Shown here: positions 51,249-61,794 of the stretch, piece by piece
Layout of the letters: each line of letters begins with the position of its first letter
How positions within the stretch are numbered: the first letter of the stretch is position 1
Assembly (NCBI GenBank): GCA_921293015.1
Contig: OV121090.1
Location: 620,001 to 684,000 of the forward strand
Direction: 5' to 3'
DNA: 64,000 nucleotides
DNA from: Phorcus lineatus
Lineage: Eukaryota; Mollusca; Gastropoda; Trochida; Trochidae
Notes under the pieces: model-generated
The model's input: only the letters and a program-made list of their open reading frames with translations
Databases searched by the model: none
Told to the model about the DNA's origin: nothing
Translations under genes and position numbers: made by a program

Positions 51249-53194
51249 CAATAGACCGATCCAGTCGAGAGCCATTAGGCCCCGCCCCCTAAAACGTGAT
51301 TGGCTGAAATATTTGGGGGGACAAGTTTCAAGCTCAGGCGAGCTGGACCGCGTAACTCAACAATGTCACTAACCAAAACATTTGGCTTTCGTTTTCACCG
51401 ACGTCGTTCTACACGCTCATTTTCCAACTTTGTATTTGTAAAACCCATATAACATTCATAATTTCTTTATTCTTAAATATTTATGAAGTAATTTTATTAA
51501 ATCACAGAGCGATTGATCAAGCTCGACCACTTTGTAAACAAACACCTTCACTGAGAATGATTCTACAATCAACATGATTGTAAACTTACAAAACATACTA
51601 TTACCACTAAATTGTTGTATCTCACTTATACTTAACAAGTGCAGGTCATTTTATATTGAAAAAGCTTCGTATGATAATTAATTGAATAATTTTTTTTACG
51701 TAGTTGTATAGGTCAAGGTCGCTCAGGCTTGTTGACACTGTCAGTGTTACACTCATATTGGTCTCCGGGCTAGTCAACATACCTTTGACAAAAATATTCG
51801 AAAATGCATTGTCAAAACTTTAATTGTCTTACTGTCTATGCTTTGATTATAAACGTTGACCAAAGATTTTATTATGCACATATATTATTAATTTATAAGA
51901 AAAATATCGATAAAATATCAATCAAAGTTGCATCAATGTTTCATTAGCATTCTTTGGAAGAATTTAAAGGGGTTAGTCAAAGTTCACAAATATATACAAC
52001 AGGCTGTGTAAAAACTTGTCTATTTATTCCTCAACGTTTATGTTGGAATCACAAACAGAAATTACTATAAGTAATTGAGATTGAGAGCCAAATATTTGAA
52101 ATAGTCTAAAACAAAAAGTAGTCATCAAAATATAAACAGTAAATGAATATAAAATATTATGAAAAACGATAAACATAGGTCCTCATTTAGTATTAATTTG
52201 TACAAACACATAACATTTTAAGTATTTAAAAGATATGTTAGATATCCAATTTGAATCATTTTAAAGGCCTAAGGGAAAAGATGAAAATAGCATATTTTTT
52301 AATTTTAAAATATACAGCCTCTCATTGAAATGTATTTGGAAATTTTAATAAAAATTGTTCACAGAAAATAAAATTGAATAAGTAGTACATGATGAAAGTT
52401 GATTCAAATGCATCAGGTCTGTTTCACTTAAACTCTGAAAGGAAAGATTATTTTTTAGTTTTGTTTTATCTAGTTTAATATTAATGAAAACTCATGAGAC
52501 ATTTTTGCTTGATTATTACATACATTAATTAATTACCACCTGGAGCATGATTCTTGGAAACATAATATGTGATAAAGTATCATATAGAATCATATCCCGT
52601 GACTGAGTTGGTTTGTATTTTTATTTTCAATTGATAGTTTAATGAGATATTTTGCACAACACAGTGTTTGTTTACAATATGACAAAACTTGACAGGAAAC
52701 TTATCCAAATGTTATCAGGTAAAATCGCAAAAAATTAATCGTAACCAACTTAAAAGGGTTCTTGATTTAAAACCTTGAGGTCATAAAGTGACATTGTGAA
52801 AAGCTTTTTAGAGCTGTCACCTTGTTAGAATTATCTTAGAGCACTTTGAAAAGTGTACAATTCTTGCAATTTCTCACCTCCGAGCACTCATCCGACTCGC
52901 GATTGTTTTTTACTAATTGTTGCCCCTTTTTCACAAATTCATCTATTAAAAACGATAATCCTAGTTACCTAACACCTCGAGAAATACATATGCCGTGACA
53001 TCGATGAATAAAAAGTGTGTAGAATCATAGAATGTTATTGTTAATAATACGTGCAACCACCGAAACATATCGCCATTATCGGTTTGTTTGTCCCCGGAAG
53101 TAAAGTTGACAAATTAGCGTGGTGCTATCGCCGCTCTGATTGGCTGAAATAACGCATGCGCGAGATTTGATTGACAGGCTGGATCGGTCTATTG
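51249..53194. mobile_element. 1.9-kb element bounded by 16-bp inverted repeats
   Basis: CAATAGACCGATCCAG at 51249-51264 is exactly inverted as CTGGATCGGTCTATTG at 53179-53194. The ends are GC-rich (CCCCGCCCCCTAAAACGTGA on the left, GCATGCGCGAG on the right) and the interior is very AT-rich. Both ends also carry GATTGGCTGAAAT in direct orientation (51298-51310 and 53138-53150). There is no transposase-like ORF and I could not settle a target duplication, so the superfamily is unknown. Confidence 0.6.
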
Positions 53195-54686
53195 GTAATA
53201 GACTTGTAAAAAGAATGCTGCAAATTCAGACAGTTTAAAATTTTAAAGAGGATGGAAACTCAGTTTGCAAACTGGAATGGATTTTAGATAATACATGAAA
53301 AAAATCTGCAAATTAGAAAATGGTTAATGCTTAGAAAGTATCAATTTCTACATGTATATATAAAGTTAATCATTGCTGCAAAATTGGTTAAGACAGATCA
53401 GGGCTCTACAAATGCTCAGAGAAACTTTGGTCTTGTAATCCTGGCAACTTGATGTGGGAATCTTGGCATCTGAATTTGTGTATATTTGATAAAGTCATGG
53501 AGAGAAATCAGAATCATTTGTTGAAAAAACACATGTAAATAGCGTTATAGCGAGGCAACAAAAAACAAGCAACATATACAGACTCGAGAGAGTTGACAGA
53601 ATAAATCTGAGTTCACAAACACAGAATGAAATCCAGCACTTAATGATAGTTCACTCACAACTCTGAAGCAGTTCATCAGGTCACGCTCACTCTTCATCAA
53701 AATCCATTTCTTTTGTACAAGCAGCAAATACACCCCTTCCCAAGGAGGATGAATTGGTCCATTGATTGATGTTGGAGAGTCCATGGTGGAACGGAGGTTG
53801 GAGGTAAATGAGGTTGCTTGTGAGATTGTCATCAATTCAAAGCATAAAACTAGCCTTACTTCTATTGTTATATCTCTTGTCTAAATCAGCTGACGAGCTC
53901 AAAGGTATTCATTCTATACGCTAGAGTCACCTTCACCATACCATTACAATGCTGCCTAATAGAACAGCAACTTTTAATTCTCAGTCAAAGGGAGGCAACT
54001 CTGCAACTCAATTTGTTCCAGGCCTCTGGAGTTCAGTCATTTAACCGATCAAGAACTTTATAAGGCAATTCTACTTTCACAATAAGATTTGAGAGAATAA
54101 AAATATATAATTAATTAGCGCTTCAAAAGTTTTCTTCAAGAAGCAGCATGCCTGAGTGGATGATATTGTTTGTTCAAACAATGATCCAAACATTAATTAC
54201 AGTCCTTTAGACACAAAAGCTGACATGCACATCTCCCTAAAGATGAAACTATGAGTAATAATCATGAGACATAAAGCTGATGCTCTGCCATTCCATTAAA
54301 TGGACTTAACATTGTAGTCACAGATGACATCTCTTTGTATCATGGATCGCTGAGAGCGGTGATGTCAGAATGTAGATGCAATTCTCACGACAATAGGTTG
54401 ATTTAGAATGGGTTATTCAATTCCCCGGCCTTCTGGTCTATGGGTAGTTGGCTAGATCATGAGGAAATATTGTGAACAGATAAAAGATCACTGCATAGAA
54501 GTTGGAGGATGAAAGATTGATAATGATCCAAGATGAAACGTGAATGTCAACAGCAAAACCTGGCGCCCATTTGTCCAGTCTATATCAGTGACATGAGAAG
54601 ATTTACAGAACATTTATCCAAAGAATACCAGCCACTGCTGTGAGAGGTATAAATTGAAGATAGGGACTGTGGGCTTCCCAATTAGA

Positions 54687-54790
54687 GTGAGTGAGTGAGT
54701 CCTTGTTTAACGCCGCTTGGGCAATATTACAGCCATTAGCGACGTGTCCCTCTTAGAAGTCTGTACTTATGTGTAAATGACACAAACGTC
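54687..54790 (+). repeat. Gastropod-type dispersed repeat head
   Basis: GTGAGTGAGTGAGT followed by CCTTGTTTAACGCCGCTTGG and GCAATATTACAGCCATTAGC. I recall very similar sequence as an abundant dispersed repeat in gastropods such as abalone. Here only the head is present and the body is unrelated. It is the main taxonomic hint in the window. Confidence 0.5.
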
Positions 54791-55019
54791 TATGCCACTG
54801 CCGAACTATGGACCATGGTTATTCACTGCATTGCCAATATTGGTGTTTAGCTGATGAAATCTTGACCACTGTTGAAGTTATGGACTGTAGGCTTGGACTC
54901 ACTGCAAAGCCTGTATTTGTGTTTGGACGATGGCCACTGCCAACATCACATCATTCAAGACAGGGTCACTGCCTTGTTATCGATGTCCGATGAGATGAGG
55001 AAGCTAGCGCCTCCTGCCA

Positions 55020-55152
55020 TCATTCCAGCGTTCCCATGAGCAGCATGATCTCCTTGAAGGTGGAGCCGAGCTTGCCCGCCAGTCCCTGCCTCTTCTCCAG
55101 GACCTGCCGCACCTCCATCAGCGTCGAGTAGCAGCTGTGGCACTTCCTGTGT
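55020..55152 (-). CDS. KATNB1: KATNB1 last exon, end of con80 domain
   Basis: The exon encodes the C-terminus of katanin p80, the regulatory subunit that binds the p60 ATPase (KATNA1) through its con80 domain and directs microtubule severing at centrosomes and spindle poles. It reads HRKCHSCYSTLMEVRQVLEK and ends GSTFKEIMLLMGTLE before TGA (55020-55022), against the vertebrate C-terminus GSTFRELHLLMASLD. The acceptor is GCTGTTGGCAG. A second AG six bases further in (CAGACACAG) would drop two residues; I chose the first because it keeps the vertebrate spacing between REER and KC. The protein ends at the same point as its vertebrate counterpart. Confidence 0.94.
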
Positions 55153-57008
55153 CTGCCAACAGCAAAGTTTACTATCAATTACTTTGTTCTGAAAGGGGGT
55201 GCAGGGCTATAAGACCCTAGCAGATTTTTTAGCACTTCTTGTGTCTTAAAAAAACAAAGTTTATTATCAGTTTCAGTGTTTCAAGAGGGTGTGCAAGGTT
55301 ATAAGACCCTGACAGATTTTGTGGCACTTTTACAAGACATTTATTGTTAGTGTGTAGCTTTCCTTTGCTTAAGATGTAAATCTTAATCCCCTTGAGCTAA
55401 GGAGTCTATACAAACGGTTTAAGCTTTCTAGGCATTTTGCTCTTGGAGAAGAAGATGAAGATATGTTTTTTAGGGTGTGGCCCCTGTGGTCCTTATTAAC
55501 TCATTAACGCCGAGGCAGCTTCACGGCTCAACGCCTGGGCCACTGACCACAGACGCTGCTCGCTGTAGCGAGACCAATTAGCTCGAGCACCGCTCTTTTC
55601 GCGACAGCTTTTGAACGGAAACTGTCTAGCCTTGTGCCATAAAGTTTTGATTGTTTTATAGTTTCATGAAGATAGATGCAGGTGCAGGTGCAGGTATCTC
55701 AACCATCTGAATAATAATTAAGAATTTATGGAAATGATATCCCGATTTAAGAGATAGCACGTAACATCAACGAATGTAATGATTATTAATATTGACCAAG
55801 TTATCTATTCCGTTGTCAACTCTAATTATAATTTAACATGTGTATGTATCCATTCAATGGCAGACATATTGTCGAATTTTAAAAAAAACATGTACATGCT
55901 AAAACTATTATTGTTACAGGACCGCTACTGACCGTGCTTGATACAGGATGCGCTCAGCTAGTTTCGTAAAGTAATATTCGAACAAACTCTTATATAAATA
56001 ATAGTATTCAAAGTAGAACAACACTGGCGTTCAAAATATTAATTACATGCCATTATCAAATTGATAGTTCATGACGTGACTTTCCCAAAGTGATGCATTC
56101 AAGAAGTAAAGGTAAAATCAAAGTGTCACTTTCAATAGCCTCAAATTCTTAACAAATGATTTATGAATACATGTACATAAATGTTTATAATATCGTCTTA
56201 GATATATGAATTCAAAGCGTTTTACTAAAATAAAATATATCTAACAATGTTTCAAAATTGGTAACTTCACAAAGACTCCAATCGTTTCATCTGAATTAAT
56301 AAACCTTTTTAAAGTATTTATTTTCCCTTCCAAGATCAACATATTCAAAATGTTTTCTTTTACCAAACGTAGTATATTTTTGCACAAAGAGCAACGATTT
56401 TCATTTCTTATTGCTTTCCTGAAGATAGCATCTTATTTACGAAACTGTTATCTACATTAATGGATGCTAAACTGATTTTAAAAATAAGTTCATTGTTATA
56501 CTATAAGACGGACGCACATACGCGGCTCTCGTTGAATAATAGGTGCTTTCAATTAACGCACATAAGCGTCTCTCGCTGTGAGAAACTGCTAATTAACGGA
56601 CGCTTATATGCGGCTCTCGCTGTGAGGATCTCATTATTTTGACGCATATACGCGGCTCTCGGCGTTAATGAGTTAAGGGTCACAGGGTCACAAAATCTAA
56701 AAATTAGTAGCCCCATCCGCTGAGGAGTATGTACAAAAGGTTTCAAATTTCTAGACCTTTTGCTTTTAGAGAAGATAAAAATAGTTTCTTTAAGTGGTCC
56801 CTGTAGCCCTTTAATGGGTCACCAAATGTATAAATCAAAAGATTCTTCAGTCAAGGAGTCTTAACACATGATTTCAGATTCCCTGAGTCAATGGTTCTAT
56901 AGAATGATGAAATTGTGAATAGTTTACGGACGGACAAGTTTCTACCTCAAAAGAACGTTCAAGTAAATTTTGCAGCACTAAAACTTTTGGGAAATCGGCA
57001 TCTCTCAC
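55153..57008 (-). other. KATNB1 last intron, containing a TTAA-flanked element
   Basis: A 1.86 kb intron. It holds a 1.17 kb element (55500-56672) inserted into one of two related repeat copies (about 55365-55499 plus 56673-56700, and about 56701-56830). No additional exon was seen. Confidence 0.7.
55500..56672. mobile_element. 1,173-bp non-autonomous element with 15-bp inverted repeats and TTAA target duplication
   Basis: It starts CTCATTAACGCCGAG and ends with the exact inverse CTCGGCGTTAATGAG. TTAA flanks both ends (55496-55499 and 56673-56676), as in piggyBac-type insertion. The right part (about 56510-56660) has four related subrepeats with a CGCATATACGCGGCTCTCG-like core. There is no coding capacity. 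Superfamily assignment rests on the TTAA only. Confidence 0.78.
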
Positions 57009-57125
57009 CTCTCTTCACGGGAGATGTCGACTCCTATACTAGGAGGTGCTGTCAGGTTTGCCTTGATCACCGGCGCCATGTTCCGTAGAACCAGCTTGAT
57101 TGATGTGGCGGTTGTAAGTACATAA
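57009..57125 (-). CDS. KATNB1: KATNB1 con80 exon with the ISREER motif
   Basis: 117 bp, from acceptor GTGATATTTCAG to donor GAG|GTGAGA, in phases that join both neighbours. It reads [14 protein letters not shown] and then [13 protein letters not shown]; the vertebrate katanin p80 has [14 protein letters not shown] at the same place, one of the most conserved stretches of con80. The tyrosine-valine start continues the KYES of the previous exon, as in the vertebrate KYESYV. The assignment is secure. Confidence 0.96.
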
Positions 57126-57348
57126 CTGAAATATCACAAAGATATATAAGCTTAAATACACACCATCTGGCCTCGCATGCCAAACTAGATAAAGATATAT
57201 ATATTCTGGCTTTCTGTATTTCATACGATTGATACTTACACTGACATATGGGACTAATGATGCTGTAGACCATGCCATAAGATCATTGGATCTTTCAGAT
57301 CTGACAAACTGAATAATGTTTCTATCACTGGATCCCTGCATTACTTAC
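57126..57348 (-). other. KATNB1 intron
   Basis: A 223-bp GT-AG intron. Nothing notable seen; an ORF overlapping it is a shadow. Confidence 0.85.
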
Positions 57349-57423
57349 GATTCATACTTGGAGTTGAGCATCTCCTTGAGGTGTGGGAGCAGGGTGGTGC
57401 ACAGATCCAGGTTCCACAGCGAC
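57349..57423 (-). CDS. KATNB1: KATNB1 con80 exon (LDLCTTLLP)
   Basis: 75 bp, acceptor TTTGTGTTGCAG and donor TC|GTAAGT. It encodes SLWNLDLCTTLLPHLKEML and then NSKYE, aligning with the vertebrate SLWKLDLCTTVLPQIEKLL and SKYES. One base completes the threonine codon begun in the upstream exon, and two bases are left for the downstream serine, so phases are consistent. This is part of the helical con80 fold that contacts katanin p60. Confidence 0.95.
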
Positions 57424-58108
57424 CTGCAACACAAACACAAAGTCGTACATACAGGACTAGTCATAGAATTGTAAACATGGAAGGCAAAGAATCATGCTTT
57501 TATCACAAAGAAACTCAAAAGTGGTTGTTGATATACAAAATGTCATATATTTGACAATAGTGGTGATGCATTTGTTGACTTTTTGTTATTCATCCATTGA
57601 TGGGTTCCACAATACCAAGGGTTCAAAATAGTTTTGAATCTTTCATGACAAGCAGGATTTGCACATTCAATCAGCTATATTACAAATTTGACACACCCTG
57701 CAATTTGTAGATACTAAGCATTTCTAATATCATACAAGCCAAGCTGGCTTGATGACCTTTTTCCCCAACAAGCCTTACCTGAAATAAACCAACTTGCAAA
57801 CAGGCAGGTCTTTTGAACACTAACAACACCTAAAGTACACTGTGTCAACCTGGTAGTTAATGAATCAAGTTTCAGTGTGCGACAGAGGCTGTTGCCTGTC
57901 ATGGGTCTGTTGTTGTGAGAGTGTATCATGTCAGTTGTGGAATCAGAGTGGTTAACTGTTGTTTCCAGTTCACATTATAGTGCATCAATACAGGTACGGA
58001 CAATCTAACAAAAAAAACCCATTCTCATTCAATAATTTGCTTTGACCAACAGGTTAATGTAAATCCTATGAAAGAGTTGAAGGCAAGATGTCATTTGTCA
58101 ATACTCAC
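57424..58108 (-). other. KATNB1 intron with an inverted copy of the 43.98-kb dispersed repeat
   Basis: A 685-bp intron. The segment of about 57690-57831, read on the minus strand, matches the repeat at 43981-44164 in order of landmarks. No exon-like segment otherwise. Confidence 0.7.
57690..57831 (-). repeat. Dispersed repeat, minus-strand copy
   Basis: Reverse-complemented, it reads AGTGTTCAAAAGACCTGCCT, then AAGGCTTGTTG, AAGCCAGCTTGGCTTGT and TGATATTAGAAAT, paralleling the copy at 43981. It is clearly diverged. Confidence 0.5.
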
Positions 58109-58185
58109 GTTTTCGAGTTGAGAACATTCAGAATGTCAATGATGACAGCCGGGTCATTCATACTCAGCGCCGAGTCAATCGCAGT
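58109..58185 (-). CDS. KATNB1: KATNB1 con80 exon (SALSMNDPAVIIDIL)
   Basis: 77 bp, acceptor GTACCCCTTCCAG and donor AC|GTGAGT. It encodes TAIDSALSMNDPAVIIDILN and then VLNSK; the vertebrate counterpart has DSAVAINDLSVVVDLLNIV. It starts in phase 0 after the exon ending GNTK and ends after two bases of a codon, matching the next exon. High confidence from conserved spacing and residues. Confidence 0.95.
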
Positions 58186-58390
58186 CTGGAAGGGGTACAT
58201 TACAATCAGCAAGACAGATTTTAGATTTGTATTGTCGTCCATAAAATGTTGTCAGTATATAATCATTCACTCAGTTAGTACACTTACCATGGATCATATT
58301 GAAAGCCTTGTAATTTAGATATCATGGTTTATGTAAAAATAGCTTGACTAAAATTAAAGAATTTTAGAACAAATTTTCCAGTTTGAGTAC
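58186..58390 (-). other. KATNB1 intron
   Basis: A 205-bp GT-AG intron. Nothing notable seen. Confidence 0.85.
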
Positions 58391-58546
58391 CTTAGTGTTT
58401 CCGGAGGTCCACATGGCGCGGACGATCTGGAGGTTGCGTGATCGACTGCTCATCACCTTCATCATGGCACCGTGACCCTTCACCAGCGAGGACAACACCT
58501 CCGACTCGGACATTTCTCGACCACCGCCGTAGTCAAATGCTGATTT
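58391..58546 (-). CDS. KATNB1: KATNB1 exon opening the con80 domain (KGH ... RNLQIVRAMW)
   Basis: 156 bp, 52 codons, phase 0 at both ends, with acceptor TTCATTACAG and donor AAG|GTACTC. It reads KSAFDYGGGREMSESEVL and then SLVKGHGAMMKVMSSRSRNL and QIVRAMWTSG. The vertebrate protein has IRKGHDTMCVVLTSRHKNL and DTVRAVWTMG at the same spot, so this is the N-terminal edge of con80. The DYGGGREMSES start lies in the variable linker. The coding sequence is markedly richer in G and C than its introns. Confidence 0.95.
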
Positions 58547-58987
58547 CTGTAATGAAGGTCCAAATTTTACTTTTTTCATATTGAAAGAGACACATCAAAA
58601 GATCATTAATAGCAGTAATTATATTCTGACTGATGCATATCGTCAGCAAGGGGAAATTAACAAATATTTTAAATGAATTTCAACATGAAACTAACGGTTT
58701 CCATCTGATGTTTATACATATATCTAATTATTCTTTCCACTGTCATGAAGTTTGCTTTTCAATAGCAGTGAAATGACTGTGAAACTCTCATAGAAGAACC
58801 CCATTAATTCAATGTAAAAACATTGATTCTTTCAGTTGATCAGAAAAATGTAATTGGGTCATAGGACATTTGTTTTTGTCAAAATTAAATTTAATGTATT
58901 ATGTGATCATTTCATTATCAAAAGTAATCAAGATGAAAAGTACGTTTTGAAAGCAATTACAAAAGCTATGAAGGGGGGACAACTCAC
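58547..58987 (-). other. KATNB1 intron
   Basis: A 441-bp GT-AG intron. AT-rich; nothing notable seen. Confidence 0.85.
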
Positions 58988-59277
58988 TGGCAGGAAGTCC
59001 TCTGCGGCAATGCTGGATGGGTTCTGTCTAACCGGGGAGACCCTACGGGGAGGTGACCGAGCTTTTGTCCCTCGTGTTGGTTCCCTGGGCGGAGATCTTG
59101 CCACTTTCCCGCGGGCAGGTTCGGGGGGCGGTGACCTCTCTACTCGACGCGGCGGAGGATCATTGGAAGGGTCTTTACGGGGCGGGGAATGTGCGACACG
59201 ATTTGTTGTCTTGCGATCTGTTGAGGTATTTGTTCTACGGTTTGTTGGTCGCTGCCTTACAGGCTCGGGCTCATCAT
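58988..59277 (-). CDS. KATNB1: KATNB1 linker exon, Pro/Arg-rich with SPPR repeats
   Basis: 290 bp, acceptor CTCCCTTTACAG and donor CCA|GTGAGT. It encodes about 96 residues of the disordered linker between the WD40 propeller and con80. The sequence is strongly basic and proline-rich, with recurring HSPPRKDP, ERSPPPEP, ARSPPREP and ARSPPRRV blocks, all proline-directed phosphorylation-type sites. It ends IAAEDFLP, matching the vertebrate KASDFLP just before con80, which anchors this otherwise unconserved exon. The leading two bases complete a codon with the final T of the upstream exon, giving DDYDEPEP. Confidence 0.9.
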
Positions 59278-59525
59278 CTGTAAAGGGAGACAACTCTGTT
59301 AAAATTCATCATAACCTTATTCTACACAAATATTAGAACAAATCTAAAGAAATGGTATTTTTCATGATCAAATTCTAGATATTCTACTTGACAATATACA
59401 AGCAAAGAAAGAAATTTCGATATTTCAATGAACAAGCAATCATAACACAATAACAAATAAATATATTGACAAATAAGATTAAACTAAATGCAAGCTTTAA
59501 GATGCTGTAAGTAACATGCACTCAC
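59278..59525 (-). other. KATNB1 intron
   Basis: A 248-bp GT-AG intron. AT-rich; nothing notable seen. Confidence 0.85.
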
Positions 59526-59576
59526 AATCATCAGGCGGGGGTGGGAAGGGCTCAAATTTCTTCGGAGGCGAGATGG
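59526..59576 (-). CDS. KATNB1: KATNB1 small linker exon (SPPKKFEPFPPPPDD)
   Basis: 51 bp, acceptor TTTTTTCATTTCAG and donor ATT|GTGAGT. It encodes ISPPKKFEPFPPPPDD, aligning well with the vertebrate RTPPRRSEPFPAPPEDD in the p80 linker. The phase is two bases in and one base out, compatible with both neighbours. It is too short to stand out as an ORF, but the splice sites, phase and conserved motif agree. Confidence 0.88.
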
Positions 59577-61749
59577 CTGAAATGAAAAAACATGCATCTA
59601 GAAACAATAACAAGCTGTCACAACACTTAGTGACATAAACAACACATGCACAACTTCTGGGTCACCCTGTAAGTGCAATATCATATATGCACGTATGGCA
59701 TGGAAAAGTTCAAAGTTAAGTCCCCAGAATAATAACCTTTCAAACTGTTTACCTTCATACAGAATTGCATTTTGCTTTTAAGAACTAATAGGGTTTAGAA
59801 TAAACACACAAAAAACAGACAAAACAAATACTGTAAAATCATAATATTTCGCGGGGGTTTAATTTTCGCGCTTTTCGCGCAAAGTCATAATGCGCGAATA
59901 ATAAAACATCGCGAAAAATTATGGTTATGAACGTGACGAAAACCAATAACAGACAAATAAGTTGGTTGACACATTTTATTACTCACAGTAATGTTTGGCT
60001 TGTTCATTAATGACGAGTCACTAATTAGAGCTCTCACAAGCGTGTACGCCGATATGCACGTTGTTTGTTGTGCAAACACAATCATCACAATAATCCGGCC
60101 TGGCGGAATCCACTCTTAATCGCCAATATGCGTGTCCTGATGTTTTGATTGCAGTACGCTTGAGCTTCGATTCGGTGCGTATTGCGGTACAGGACCCTCG
60201 GTTCAAATATATTTTCGGTTTCGTATGATATTTCTTTGAACGAGATCTCGAGGATTCACATCATTCAAACACTATTGTTGGGAGTTAAAGATCAAACTAA
60301 ATCGTTCCGAATGTTTACTTCCGGGAAAACTTGGCGACAGGTATCGTTACCACTTCAAAACTTGAAGACATTTAATGACAATGAATAAAATTTTGATCGT
60401 TGACTTTTTGAATAAATATTATTGTTTTCATTGTTAATTACTACTAGTTTCAGTGTAATGCTGCACGGTGCATGTAGTTTTGCTCACTAAATTTTTGCTA
60501 TTGCTTAGTCGATATGCGCGAAAATTAAACCCCGCGAATCAGTCATTTTTTATGTTTGCGCGAAAATAACACCCCTCGAAAATAAATGATTTTACAGTAG
60601 CTTGTTAAAATGTAATATTCAAAAAAAATTTTTTTTTTTTAGGCCTAAATGTCTCACAACAAGAAAAGAATAATCTGATGTAAATGAGATTTCAGGTAAG
60701 CTTAACAAGCACATGAGTCAAATAAAAGATGAATCTTTTCACTTTCCACTTGTATGTAAGTAATGAGTGACAACATCTTAAAAAGATTTTGAGAAGCATT
60801 TTTTCTCCAATGTCAGAATCATTCTAGAGTTCTATAAAATAATGAAAATAGATTTGGCCTAAATAGTGAAAGACATTCTAGATCAGTTTAATGTAAAACC
60901 AGGCTGTTTAAAGCAATAAAAAAACTTTCAAAATTCAAACATAACACATGAGGCACAATAAGAGTTATATTCTCTTCAGTGAAGAGGGGTACCCAAAAGG
61001 ACTTTTTCAGAATATTATCCAAATAGCGAAAGCTAAGTAAAAGTAAAATGACAACTTTAAAACTTTTCATTAAAACAAGTTTTCACTCATGAATACTAGT
61101 ACGGTATCTCTCTAGCGCTCTCTATGATGATTGCTCATTCAAATTAAACCAAGTTATATTCTAAGGACGTTATTTTGGATGGTTAGTTTCAGGATCATTA
61201 ACAATACATATAAATATGACATGAAATTATATACTAATATTATTGATACATAAGCATAACTGAAGTAAGGATAATGTATTCCAAAGCCAAAATGAAGAAA
61301 AATATTTTCAATGTTAATAAACATGCTAAGAACAAAGAAATTCATCTTTTATTTTCAATTTCATAACCCCCATGCTGCTATCTTAAATCCATAGCCAAAA
61401 ATCCATTGAGCAATTTCTGATATTGTGAACAAAATGTTGTCATGCAAACTCAAACATTACCACTTTTCACGTGCAACATACTCTTCTTATTCTAGTTTAA
61501 CCCATAAAATGATTTTTTCATGACAATTCTTAAAAGGACACCAATTCCAAATTTCCTTCTGTTTCTCCCACATGCCCCATGTGAACTTCTAAATGTAACC
61601 TGCAATCATTACAATATGACCAGCCACCAGTGTGAGCGGTATACAATGTAAGCATGTAATACGGCTATATACGCCTGCAGTGTGGTAGATATATGTGTTA
61701 TACAGCCAGCAGCTGCTGTAGTATACTGCTTGATTCGGAAATAGCTCAC
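59577..61749 (-). other. KATNB1 intron with a TA-flanked MITE
   Basis: A 2.17 kb intron holding the MITE at 59831-60597. The remainder is AT-rich and I see no exon in it. Confidence 0.75.
59831..60597. mobile_element. 767-bp MITE with long inverted ends and TA target duplication
   Basis: The left end CTGTAAAATCATAATATTTC runs into GCGGGGGTTTAATTTTCGCG. The right end, reverse-complemented, reads CTGTAAAATCATTTATTTTC then GAGGGGTGTTATTTTCGCGC, an inverted repeat of roughly 40 bp with a few mismatches. TA flanks both sides (59829-59830 and 60598-60599). TTCGCGC/GCGCGAA words recur inside each end. It is non-coding, of the Tc1/mariner target type. Confidence 0.82.
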
Positions 61750-61794
61750 CGAGAGGCTTCTTGGCTAAATGCCAAGTGAGTTTGATATCTTGAG
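61750..61794 (-). CDS. KATNB1: Probable KATNB1 micro-exon in the linker
   Basis: 45 bp, acceptor TTTGTTTTCACAG and donor CTCG|GTGAGC. It encodes QDIKLTWHLAKKPL, with one base left over that joins the CC of the next exon to make alanine. Entry phase (two bases) and exit phase (one base) fit the chain, and the splice sites are good. Homology is weak; it would sit where vertebrate p80 has an EIFQPKN-type stretch. A lineage-specific or alternatively used exon is possible. Confidence 0.6.

Larger units (their letters stand above)
41753..55019. other. Intergenic region between convergent CBFB and KATNB1 (including their 3' UTRs)
   Basis: About 13.3 kb with no recognised exon on either strand. It holds mobile-element remnants, listed separately (43981-44164, 44165-44516, 47321-47445, 48097-48405, 51249-53194, 54687-54790), and AT microsatellites. 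Scattered ORFs of 60-105 codons lack splice context or familiar motifs. Some sequence next to 55019 must be KATNB1 3' UTR, but I saw no close AATAAA on the minus strand. Confidence 0.65.

Noticed and set aside
53545..53835. 96-codon minus-strand ORF downstream of KATNB1
   Set aside because: No phase-compatible link to KATNB1, whose stop codon at 55020 is at the expected C-terminus. It may lie in 3' UTR or intergenic DNA.
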